A DNA stretch of 64,000 bases, from NCBI GenBank assembly GCA_005405945.1, contig BJHW01000001.1, forward strand, positions 6,448,001 to 6,512,000, in the 5' to 3' direction. The stretch comes from Streptomyces violaceusniger (lineage in GTDB: Bacteria > Actinomycetota > Actinomycetes > Streptomycetales > Streptomycetaceae). The notes under the pieces are model-generated. The model was not told where the DNA came from, ran no database searches, and saw only the letters and a list, made by a program, of their open reading frames with translations. Shown one piece after another: positions 30,238 through 37,208 of the stretch. Each line of letters starts with the position of its first letter. Within the stretch, counting starts at the first letter, position 1. The position numbers and the translations under genes are program-made.

Positions 30238-30429
30238 AGGTCTCCGATGCGGCCAGCGGTCGTCTGCCCCGTCGTACGGAGGCCGACGAGGGCGACGAGC
30301 ACGGCCGTGGCCTCCAGCTCGTCGAGGCCCTGGCCAAGGAAACCGGTCACCGCCCCCCGCAACCCTATCGGCAAGACCGTTTGGGCGCGCGTTTCCCTCA
30401 CTTGGGGTGAAGAAGCCGGGCAAACCTGA
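30231..30429 (+). pseudogene. C-terminal remnant of a SpoIIAB/RsbW-like ATP-binding protein
   Basis: RVEVSDAASGRLPRRTEADE and GDEHGRGLQLVEALAKETGH resemble the GRGL ATP-lid region of Streptomyces histidine-kinase-like anti-sigma proteins. The typical ending NPIGKTVWARVSLTWGEEAG follows in a different frame after a one-base shift near 30350. No N-terminal half or start codon is present. Confidence 0.5.
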
Positions 30430-30495
30430 GAAGCCGGTCGCCCCTGCCACTACGTGGGGGCCACCGCTGTGAAGGCGACGTCGGGGAGGTTGGTT

Positions 30496-30762
30496 GTGGC
30501 TGTGGCTCCGCCGAAGAAGAACCCCGGGTGTTTGGCTGTGATCCTCACGCCGGACTCGATCGAGGAGGCCGTGGTAACCCCGTACGACCCTCTAAAGACT
30601 CCGCCGCACGTGTTCCTCGGCGCCTGGGAGGGCGAGGAAAACGAACTCGTCCTCGGTGAGGGCCAAGCGCTACGGCTGGTCCCTCTGGCTCTGCTGCCCG
30701 AGAGGATGCCGCCTCACATCCGGCACTACATCCTTCAGCTCACTGCGGTGAACAGCGTGTGA
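30496..30762 (+). CDS. Hypothetical protein coupled to a YdcF-like gene
   Basis: GTG 30496 lies 6 nt after GGGGAGG and gives VAVAPPKKNPGCLAVILTPD. GTG codons at 30454 and 30469 are possible alternatives. The 88-residue protein has no signal, helix or motif I recognise. It ends RHYILQLTAVNSV, and its stop overlaps the start of the YdcF-like gene (GTGA), so the two are translated as a pair and may act together. Confidence 0.6.
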   Translation: MAVAPPKKNPGCLAVILTPDSIEEAVVTPYDPLKTPPHVFLGAWEGEENELVLGEGQALRLVPLALLPERMPPHIRHYILQLTAVNSV

Positions 30763-31409
30763 CCACCGAGGCGCAGTGGCGCGATGCCAAGTTGATCTGG
30801 GACTACCGCCAGTTGAGGCACGAACCGCGCCCCTGTTCGGCGGCGATCTGCCTCGGCAGCCACGATCTCGGAGCGGCGACGCTCGCGGCCAGGCAGTACC
30901 ACGCCGGTCTCTTCCCCGTGCTTGTGTTCAGAGGCGGCAACAGTCCGACGACCGCTGCCCTCTACCCTCGTGGCGAGGCCGTGCACTTCCGTGAGCACGC
31001 GCTCGGCCTCGGTGTACCCGCTGACGCGATCCTTCTTGAGCCCAACGCCGGGAACACCGGGCAGAACATCGCGTTCTCGCGCGAGGTACTGCGCGTGGCA
31101 GGCGTCGAGGTCGATTCCGTGATGCTGATCGCCATGCCGTACAGGGAACGGCGCGCATACGCGACGTGCCGCAAAGTGTGGCCCGAGGTCGCGGTCGTGT
31201 GTGCTTCCGACCCCCTGGACTTCGCCGATTACGTCAAGACGATCGGCGACGAGAAGTTGGTCATCGACACGATGGTCGGTGACCTGCAACGAGTGATCGA
31301 GTACCCGAAGTCGGACTACGCCATCGAGCAGGAAGTACCGGATGAAGTCCTTGCCGCCTATGAGCGGCTCCTTCGTTCCGGATTCGACAGCCGACTTCTC
31401 ACGTCCTGA
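30759..31409 (+). CDS. YdcF/ElyC-family (DUF218) protein
   Basis: GTG 30759 overlaps the preceding stop. The 216-aa soluble protein shows the DUF218 pattern: AAICLGSHDLGAATLAARQY, VLVFRGGNSPTTAA, then AILLEPNAGNTGQNIAFSRE and VMLIAMPYRERRAYATCRKV. The Glu-Pro/Asn-Thr segment is the family signature. Unlike ElyC it lacks membrane helices, so it resembles the cytoplasmic YdcF type, whose role is unclear. Its last 11 bp overlap the convergent TetR gene. Confidence 0.78.
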   Translation: MTTEAQWRDAKLIWDYRQLRHEPRPCSAAICLGSHDLGAATLAARQYHAGLFPVLVFRGGNSPTTAALYPRGEAVHFREHALGLGVPADAILLEPNAGNTGQNIAFSREVLRVAGVEVDSVMLIAMPYRERRAYATCRKVWPEVAVVCASDPLDFADYVKTIGDEKLVIDTMVGDLQRVIEYPKSDYAIEQEVPDEVLAAYERLLRSGFDSRLLTS

Positions 31410-32037
31410 GCCGGCGTCCATGCGGCTGGGTACCGGTTGAGGCCGGATCGGCGGGTGCCGGGGCGAGGAGGCCGTGGAGGGCGTGGTCCACCAGCTTGCG
31501 CACCTCGTCGGGGGAGAGCGAGCCGTGGCCGGACATCAGACGGAAGACGAGCGCGCCCAGGAGGACGTCCGTGGCCGCGGCGGCGTCCACGCCCGGGCGG
31601 GTCAGGCCCGCTTCGGCGGCGCGGTCCCAGAACGGCTCGACGGCCGCCCGGCGGGGCATCAGGAAGAACTCGTGGAAGTACGGCGCCGCCTGTGGTTCGG
31701 TCGCGCAGGCCGCCAGCAACTGGGCGAAGAGGGCGCCTTCCGAGCTGGTGTAGTGGGTCAGCAGGTCGGTCGCGTACGTGACCAGGTCGTCGATGGGGCG
31801 ACCGGTGTCGGGCAGCGCCACCACCTCGGCCGTGTCACGGCCGAACGCTTCCGCGATGATCGCGGCCTTGCAGGGCCAGTGCTTGTAGATGGTCGCTGTG
31901 CTCACACCGGACCGTGCGGCGATGCGATCGATGGTGATCGCGGTGATGCCGTCCTCGCGCATGAGGGCGCTGGTGGCCGTCAGTACGGCGTCGTGGGCCC
32001 GGGCGCTGCGGGGGCGCCGGGGGCGGTCCAGGGTCAC
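31399..32037 (-). CDS. TetR-family transcriptional regulator
   Basis: GTG 32037 gives MTLDRPRRPRSARAHDAVLT. The HTH lies at about 20-65 (REDGITAITIDRIAARSGVS, TATIYKHWPCKAAIIAEAF), and the rest is a ligand-binding domain with a TetR_C-like HEFFLMPRRAAVEPFWDRA block. The protein has 212 aa. It is divergent from a YciI-NIPSNAP gene pair across a 123-bp spacer holding a palindrome, and so is the probable repressor of that pair. Confidence 0.88.
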   Translation of the reverse strand: MTLDRPRRPRSARAHDAVLTATSALMREDGITAITIDRIAARSGVSTATIYKHWPCKAAIIAEAFGRDTAEVVALPDTGRPIDDLVTYATDLLTHYTSSEGALFAQLLAACATEPQAAPYFHEFFLMPRRAAVEPFWDRAAEAGLTRPGVDAAAATDVLLGALVFRLMSGHGSLSPDEVRKLVDHALHGLLAPAPADPASTGTQPHGRRLRT

Positions 32038-32067
32038 GGGTGGGCCTTTCCTCCGGGCTTGCCGTTC

Positions 32068-32090
32068 AAAGTGAAGTGATGTTTCACTTT
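32068..32090. promoter_or_regulatory. Palindromic operator between the TetR and YciI genes
   Basis: aaagtgaa and ttcacttt form perfect 8-bp arms around a 7-nt centre (gtgatgt). The site lies in the divergent spacer, 30 bp from the tetR start and 70 bp from the yciI start. Confidence 0.78.
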
Positions 32091-32160
32091 AGTTCGAGGG
32101 CGGGCGGTGGCGCAACGCCGTCGCCGCCGGACGGCCTCGGGAACAGCGAAAGGAACTGCC

Positions 32161-32526
32161 ATGCCGCACTTCGTCGTCACGTACGTCCACCGCGACCCCA
32201 CCGGCTGGGCGCGCCACCTCGACGCACATCTGCGGTGGCTGGTCGAGCGCGTGGAATCGGGCGACCTGCGCGCCTCGGGGCCGACCACTGGGACGGAAAC
32301 GCAGAGCGCGAGGTGGGAGCGCACCGCGTTGCTGGTCTTCGCGGCGGCCGACGAGGAGGCGCTGCGCGCGGTCGTCGACACCGACCCGTACCTGGCGGAG
32401 GGCCAGGTGCAGGAGATGACGGTCACCCGCTGGGACCCGATCTTCGGAGTGTTCGCCGAGGAGTCGAGCCGGGCCGGTACCGGCGACGCGGAACTGCTCG
32501 AGCACCTCGCCGAGCTGGCCCGGTAG
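32161..32526 (+). CDS. YciI-like protein
   Basis: The 121-aa protein MPHFVVTYVHRDPTGWARHL has the ferredoxin-like YciI pattern, with H and D residues (HLDAHLRWLVERVESGDLRA) and the later DEEALRAVVDTDPYLAEGQV stretch. Members are small enzymes or binding proteins of largely unknown role. It begins a two-gene unit with the NIPSNAP gene 13 bp downstream, apparently controlled by the divergent TetR. Confidence 0.85.
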   Translation: MPHFVVTYVHRDPTGWARHLDAHLRWLVERVESGDLRASGPTTGTETQSARWERTALLVFAAADEEALRAVVDTDPYLAEGQVQEMTVTRWDPIFGVFAEESSRAGTGDAELLEHLAELAR

Positions 32527-32539
32527 GGAGGGATCGACG

Positions 32540-33154
32540 ATGCTCTACGAACTCGCGACCCTGTCGCTCAAGCTGTACTCCGTCCCCAAGGCGCTGTCCG
32601 CCCTGGAGACCTACACCACGCGCGATGCCATCGGCGGCCGGCTGCTCGGCTGCTGGGAGCCCGAGCACGGCGAGATCGTCGGGCGGCTGCTCCTGCTGCG
32701 CGGCTTCGAGGGAGCCGGGGAGCTTGCCGAGGAGCGTCGGCGGGTACTCGGCAGTTCGGACCCGTTCGGGATCGGGGAGCATCTGACCGGGTTCCAGGTG
32801 GAGAGCTACGCCCCGTTCCCGTTCCTGCCGCCGGTCGAGCCGGGGGAGTACGGGTCGGTGTACGAGTTCCGTACGTACGACCTCAAGGTTGGGGGGCTCG
32901 CGCCCACGATGGCCGGGTGGGAGGCCGCGGTGCCCGAGCGCACCCGGCTCTACCCGCTGACGACGGCCATGTACGGCCTGGACGGTGTTCCCCGGATCAC
33001 CCACATCTGGCCGTTCCCCGACCTCAACGCCCGGCTGGAGATCCGCCGGGAGTCTTACGAGCGCGGCATCTGGCCGCCGGAGAACGGGCCCGAGAACATC
33101 GCACACGCCACCTCGACGATCGCCCTGCCGACGCCGATCTCGCCGTTGCGCTGA
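32540..33154 (+). CDS. NIPSNAP-family protein
   Basis: The 204-aa protein contains GEYGSVYEFRTYDLKVGGLA and MAGWEAAVPERTRLYPLTTA, matching the NIPSNAP alpha-beta barrel pattern (YEFRxYxLKPG). The N-terminal half (MLYELATLSLKLYSVPKALS) looks like a first, diverged copy of the same fold. The molecular role of bacterial NIPSNAP proteins is not settled. A strong terminator follows at once. Confidence 0.85.
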   Translation: MLYELATLSLKLYSVPKALSALETYTTRDAIGGRLLGCWEPEHGEIVGRLLLLRGFEGAGELAEERRRVLGSSDPFGIGEHLTGFQVESYAPFPFLPPVEPGEYGSVYEFRTYDLKVGGLAPTMAGWEAAVPERTRLYPLTTAMYGLDGVPRITHIWPFPDLNARLEIRRESYERGIWPPENGPENIAHATSTIALPTPISPLR

Positions 33155-33189
33155 CCGGTCCGTGGAACGCGTGCGCTCCACGGACCGGT
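33154..33189 (+). terminator. Terminator after the NIPSNAP gene
   Basis: accggtccgtgga (33154-33166) and tccacggaccggt (33177-33189) form a perfect 13-bp stem with a 10-nt loop. The stem begins at the last base of the stop codon. Confidence 0.9.
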
Positions 33190-33233
33190 GAGGTGTCAGG
33201 TTCGTCCGGCCGCCGCGATTGCCGAAGGGGCAG

Positions 33234-33255
33234 CCCCCGGGGCTTTCCCCGGGGG
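33234..33255. terminator. GC hairpin downstream of the kinase-like gene
   Basis: cccccgggg/ccccggggg with a cttt loop is a 9-bp hairpin. It lies 140 bp beyond the stop of the minus-strand kinase gene and may end its transcript. The rest of 33190-33394 shows no gene. Confidence 0.5.
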
Positions 33256-33394
33256 ACGAATGGCCGCCGCCTCAGGGCTCCACGCGGCGCCCCTGCTGGG
33301 GCGAGCTGCGCCCACGCCCCGAACGCGGCGGCGACCGTCGGCAGGCCGAGGCAGGCGGCGGAACCCGTCGACGGCCCCGAGGTTCAGGGCGCGG

Positions 33395-34060
33395 TCATGC
33401 CCGTGTCTCGCCCGCGTCGGCGGGGCGCGGGGCGTGCTCGGGGGCGAGGTCGACGATGAGGTCGGCGGCGTCGCGGCCCGGGGCGACGAGGCGGGCGTTG
33501 GCCTCGTCCGTGGTGAGGACCCAAGCCTCGGCCTCGGCGGGCTCCTTGCCGAACCGCGCATGGCGGTCGATCAGCCGCCGTACCCGCTCCTCGGTGTCCA
33601 GCTCGATCCACCACGTCTCGTCCAGCAGCTCGCGGACCGGGCGCCAGGGGGCGTCGTCGAGGAGCAGGTAGTTGCCCTCGGTGATGACGAGCGGGGCCTC
33701 GGGCGGTACGAGGATGGAGCCCGCGATGGGCTGTTCCAGTTCCCGTTCGAAGCCCGGCGCGTACACCGGCTCCCCGGGGCGCGGGTCCCTCAGCCGCCGC
33801 AGCAGCGCCGTGTAGCCGTACGGGTCGAAGGTCTCCGGCGCGCCCTTGCGGCCGATCAGCCCGAGCCGGCGCAGCTCGGCGTCGGCGAGGTGGAAACCGT
33901 CCATGGGCACCAGGACGGCGCGGTCGGCGCCGAGGGCGTCGACCAGGTGCTCGGCGAGGGTGGTCTTGCCGGCTCCGGGTGGTCCGGCGATGCCGAGCAG
34001 ACGGCGGGCGCCCGCGTCGGCGAGGCGCTGAGCGCGCTCGAGGAGGTGCTGGGGAGTCAT
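33395..34060 (-). CDS. Nucleoside/nucleotide kinase family protein
   Basis: ATG 34060 gives MTPQHLLERAQRLADAGARR. The P-loop LLGIAGPPGAGKTTLAEHLV, the substrate block VLVPMDGFHLADAELRRLGL, the later GAPETFDPYGY and the VITEGNYLLLDDAPW strand match the uridine kinase-like group (YggC/FrcK-like) that phosphorylates sugars or nucleosides. The 221-aa protein is cytoplasmic. The exact substrate is not predictable. Its promoter side holds a 16-bp tandem repeat. Confidence 0.83.
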   Translation of the reverse strand: MTPQHLLERAQRLADAGARRLLGIAGPPGAGKTTLAEHLVDALGADRAVLVPMDGFHLADAELRRLGLIGRKGAPETFDPYGYTALLRRLRDPRPGEPVYAPGFERELEQPIAGSILVPPEAPLVITEGNYLLLDDAPWRPVRELLDETWWIELDTEERVRRLIDRHARFGKEPAEAEAWVLTTDEANARLVAPGRDAADLIVDLAPEHAPRPADAGETRA

Positions 34061-34133
34061 GGCGGGGCTTTCGGCACGTCGGGTTCGGTGCGCGAGGCAG
34101 GCTATCGGGAGGCGGCGACGCGGGGGTGGTCGG

Positions 34134-34196
34134 CTGCCCACTGTGGTGACTGCCCACTGTGCTGACTGCCCACTGTGGTGACTGCCAACTGTCGTA
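34134..34196. repeat. 16-bp tandem repeat, about four copies, in a divergent promoter region
   Basis: Units ctgcccactgtggtga (34134), ctgcccactgtgctga (34150), ctgcccactgtggtga (34166) and a degenerate ctgccaactgtcgta (34182) follow without spacers, between the kinase start (34060) and the secreted protein start (34252). Confidence 0.85.
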
Positions 34197-34251
34197 TGCG
34201 CGCGCTAGGTTGAGGCGGTTCGCTTCCTTCGCGTTCCTCAGCAGAGAGGCA

Positions 34252-35217
34252 ATGCTCGTGCGCTCACGCACCAGATGGAGACGTATCGTCTCGTCCGCCG
34301 CCACCGGCCTCCTCGCGGCGACGGGACTCCTCGGGGCCGTCGCCGCCCCGGCCCACGCGGCCCCCGCCGCGGACACCACCCCGCAGGCCAGTACCTCGTA
34401 CAGCTACACCAGCGAGCGCGGCGACTGGGTCGGCCGCGGCGAGACGGGGGCGTACGCCGCGCCCGCCGACACCCTCAAGGTCACCGGCACCGCCGAGTAC
34501 CTCACCGTCCAGGTCTCCACCGGCGCCCTGCGGTCCTGGACCATCGAACTCGCCGCACCGAAGGGCGAGACCCTGCACCCGGGCGTCTACCGTGACGCCG
34601 AGCGCGCCGGATTCCGCACCGGCCGCGCCCCCGGGCTGGACGTCTCGGGCCTCGGGCGCGGCTGCAACGAGGTGTACGGGCAGTTCGCCATCGACCAGAT
34701 CGAGACGGACGCCTCCGGCGCGGTCACCCTGCTGGACGCCTCCTTCACCCAGCGCTGCCAGGAAGCCGCCCCCGCGCTCAACGGCACCGTGAAGATCAAC
34801 GCCCGTCCGCTGTCGTACGGCTACACCAGCGACGAGGGCGATCCGCTGGGCGGCGGCCGGTCCAACGTCCACACCGGCTCCACCAGCCTCTTCACCATCG
34901 CGGGCACCGGCGTCGGCCATATCGACTTCGGCGTCACCGGCAAACGCCAGTACTGGTCGGTGACGATGGCCGCGCCGAACGGCGAGGCGGTGGAGGTCGG
35001 CAAGACCTATCAGGCGACGCGCCTGGGCATGGACGGCACGGCGACGCTGGACATCTCCGTGACGGGAGGCGGCTGCAACGAGAGCCGCGGCGAGTTCACC
35101 GTCACCGAGCTCTCCCACGACGCGGCGGGCGGCATCGACGCGCTCGCGGCCACCTTCACCCAGCACTGCGAGGGCATCGAGCCCGCGCTGCACGGCACGA
35201 TCCACTACCTGGCCTGA
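34252..35217 (+). CDS. Secreted protein with an internal two-fold repeat
   Basis: ATG 34252 after GAGAGG gives a signal peptide (MLVRSRTRWRRIVSSAATGL ... VAAPAHA). The mature part is two related units of about 135 residues. Unit 1 starts SYSYTSERGDWVGRG and unit 2 starts SYGYTSDEGDPLGGG; both end with a GCNE...F(A/T)...DA...FTQ(R/H)C pattern and a G(T)xK/H strand. Each unit has two cysteines that could form one disulfide. I recognise no named domain. The protein is probably extracellular, 321 aa in total. The function is unknown. Confidence 0.75.
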   Translation: MLVRSRTRWRRIVSSAATGLLAATGLLGAVAAPAHAAPAADTTPQASTSYSYTSERGDWVGRGETGAYAAPADTLKVTGTAEYLTVQVSTGALRSWTIELAAPKGETLHPGVYRDAERAGFRTGRAPGLDVSGLGRGCNEVYGQFAIDQIETDASGAVTLLDASFTQRCQEAAPALNGTVKINARPLSYGYTSDEGDPLGGGRSNVHTGSTSLFTIAGTGVGHIDFGVTGKRQYWSVTMAAPNGEAVEVGKTYQATRLGMDGTATLDISVTGGGCNESRGEFTVTELSHDAAGGIDALAATFTQHCEGIEPALHGTIHYLA

Positions 35218-35379
35218 CGCCTCCGGCGTCCATGCGCGCACCCGGGCGCCGGGCGCGCGCCCGGGGGAATTTCCAGGAAATCTCGGCAGAGGGCACATCC
35301 ATCGGGCCCTCTCGGACGTCTGACCAGGGAGCGGCCCTGTGATGCGGCCGCAGGCCAGGTGCATTTGGAGATATTCACG

Positions 35380-36273
35380 TTGAAAACCGGCATGAAGGGT
35401 CTACGTCGCGTATCCGCGGTCGCGATCACCGCTGGAGCCGTGCTGACGGCGGGGGCGTTCACCGCCTCCGCGCAGGCCGCGACGACCGCAAGTCCCACGA
35501 TCGCCGCCAAGGGCGGGTTCGTGATGAACAACGCCACGGGGAAGAGCCTGTTCACCAAGGCCGCGGACACCCGGCTTTCCACCGGCTCCACCACCAAGAT
35601 CATGACCGCCCGGGTGGTGCTCGCGCAGCCGAACCTCAACCTGGACGCCAAGGTCACGGTCCAGAAGGCGTACAGCGACTACATCGTCGACAACAACTGG
35701 GCCTCCTCGGCCAAGCTGATCGTCGGCGACAAGGTCACCGTCCGCCAGCTGCTGTACGGGCTGATGCTGCCGTCCGGCTGTGACGCGGCGTACGCGCTGG
35801 CGGACAAGTTCGGCACCGGTTCCACCCGGGCCGCGCGGGTGAAGTCGTTCATCGGCAAGATGAACACCACCGCCAAGTCCCTCGGGCTGACGAACACCCA
35901 CTTCGACTCGTTCGACGGCATCGGGCACGGCGCCAACTACTCCACACCGCGCGACCTAACCAAGCTGGCCAGCAGCGCGATGAAGTACTCCACGTTCCGC
36001 TCGGTCGTGAAGACGAAGTCGACCAAGCAGAAGGTGACCACGAAGAACGGCGGTTACCGCTACATGTCGTGGACCAACACCAACAATCTGCTGGGCAGCT
36101 ACTCGGGCACCATCGGCGTCAAGACCGGCTCGGGTCCGGAGGCCAAGTACTGCCTGGTCTTCGCCGCCACCCGGAGCGGCAAGACGATGATCGGCACCGT
36201 CCTCGCCTCCACCTCGGTGGACAACCGCACGGCGGACGCGAAGAAGCTGATGGACTACGGCTTCAGCAGGTAG
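35380..36273 (+). CDS. Secreted D-alanyl-D-alanine carboxypeptidase (PBP5/DacA-like)
   Basis: TTG 35380, 9 nt after TGGAG, gives MKTGMKGLRRVSAVAITAGA, a signal peptide cut near ASAQA. ATG 35392 is an alternative start. Penicillin-binding motifs are present: SxxK in RLSTGSTTKIMTARVVL, SGC in LPSGCDAAYALAD (the SxN position) and KTG in GTIGVKTGSGPEAKY. The enzyme trims the last D-Ala from peptidoglycan stem peptides outside the membrane. At about 297 aa it is a short, single-domain form with no C-terminal anchor. Confidence 0.88.
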   Translation: MKTGMKGLRRVSAVAITAGAVLTAGAFTASAQAATTASPTIAAKGGFVMNNATGKSLFTKAADTRLSTGSTTKIMTARVVLAQPNLNLDAKVTVQKAYSDYIVDNNWASSAKLIVGDKVTVRQLLYGLMLPSGCDAAYALADKFGTGSTRAARVKSFIGKMNTTAKSLGLTNTHFDSFDGIGHGANYSTPRDLTKLASSAMKYSTFRSVVKTKSTKQKVTTKNGGYRYMSWTNTNNLLGSYSGTIGVKTGSGPEAKYCLVFAATRSGKTMIGTVLASTSVDNRTADAKKLMDYGFSR

Positions 36274-36295
36274 CCGTCGCCCGCGGCACAGTGAG

Positions 36296-36335
36296 GGGCC
36301 TGCCCCGCGCACCCATCGGGTCGCGGGGCAGGCCC
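36296..36335. terminator. Bidirectional terminator after the D,D-carboxypeptidase gene
   Basis: gggcctgccccgcg (36296-36309) and cgcggggcaggccc (36322-36335) form a perfect 14-bp stem with a 12-nt loop between convergent genes. Confidence 0.88.
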
Positions 36336-36359
36336 GCGGTCAGGGCTTCGGCGCCGTGC

Positions 36360-36946
36360 TCAGCGCACCGCGTTCCAGGAGTGCGCCACGTCCACCACGA
36401 CGTGCCCGTCGGTCTGGAAGGCCCGGAACGGCAGCCGTGCGCGCACCCCGAGGCCGACCTGGGTCTCACCCTCGAAGCTGGCGCCGAAGCGGGCGTCCCG
36501 GAACGTCTGGTAGCCGGAGATGTCCACCCCCGGCAGCGGCTTGCGCGCCCGCCCCGGGTACGACTCCGCGCCGCTGCCCGGGTCGTAGCTCGGCGCGGAC
36601 ACATGGATGTCCAGGATCGCGCCGCCGCGGACCGGGATCTCCTCGCCGGAGCCGTCCTGGTACAGGGTGTTCACATACCCCACGCGGTAGCCGGCGCGAT
36701 CGGCGGCCGTGGCCCCCTTCACGTCGAACACGATGCGGTCGTAGCACGCGTGCCGGCCCGTCCTGATGTTCCCCAGCGGTGCGTGTCCCGCCGGTTGGGC
36801 CGTCTTCTCGCCGCTGCCCCAGCCGGTCTCACAGGTCGTCGCCGCCTTGGCCGCGGTCGGCGTGACGGCCCCGGCCGTCCCGCCGTCGCCGCCAGCGCGC
36901 CGCCCGCGAGCGCCGTCGCCGCGAGTGCGGTCCCCCACCGTCGCAT
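36360..36946 (-). CDS. Secreted AMIN-like domain protein (one-base frameshift)
   Basis: ATG 36946 gives the signal peptide MRRWGTALAATALAGGALAA. The frame then fails near residue 23. The mature protein follows in another frame (AGAVTPTAAKAATTCETGWG, HACYDRIVFDVKGATAADRA, YRVGYVNTLYQDGSGEEIPV, ending DGHVVVDVAHSWNAVR). One missing G at about 36879-36882 repairs it to 195 aa. The YDRIVFDV...YRVGYV pattern is the actinobacterial AMIN-like domain found in secreted proteins, possibly a cell-wall binding fold. Confidence 0.75.
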
Positions 36947-37068
36947 GGTCAAGCCCCCAATGGTCTGTTGTCGGTTGATGACAGGTGATTCACAGGGTTG
37001 GACGGCCCGGGGTGGTGAGAGGTTGTCCCGGTCCGGGAAATGTGTCCCAAATGCTACGTGCGCGGAGG

Positions 37069-37111
37069 TGCGGCGGTACGTGCGCGCGGGGCGGCGGTAC
37101 GTGCGTGCGGG
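37069..37111. repeat. Imperfect 21-bp direct repeat upstream of the S33 peptidase gene
   Basis: gcggcggtacgtgcgcgcgg and gcggcggtacgtgcgtgcgg follow each other within the 262-bp spacer 36947-37208. Apart from these, the spacer shows no gene. Confidence 0.6.
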
Positions 37112-37208
37112 CGGCGGTTCGCCTGACGGTCCCTCGGGGTTTTCCCCCGGGCGGGTCGGCCGGTTGCCCGGATGGGACGGGAAGGCCGGTTCGACAAGGC
37201 TGGTGCGC

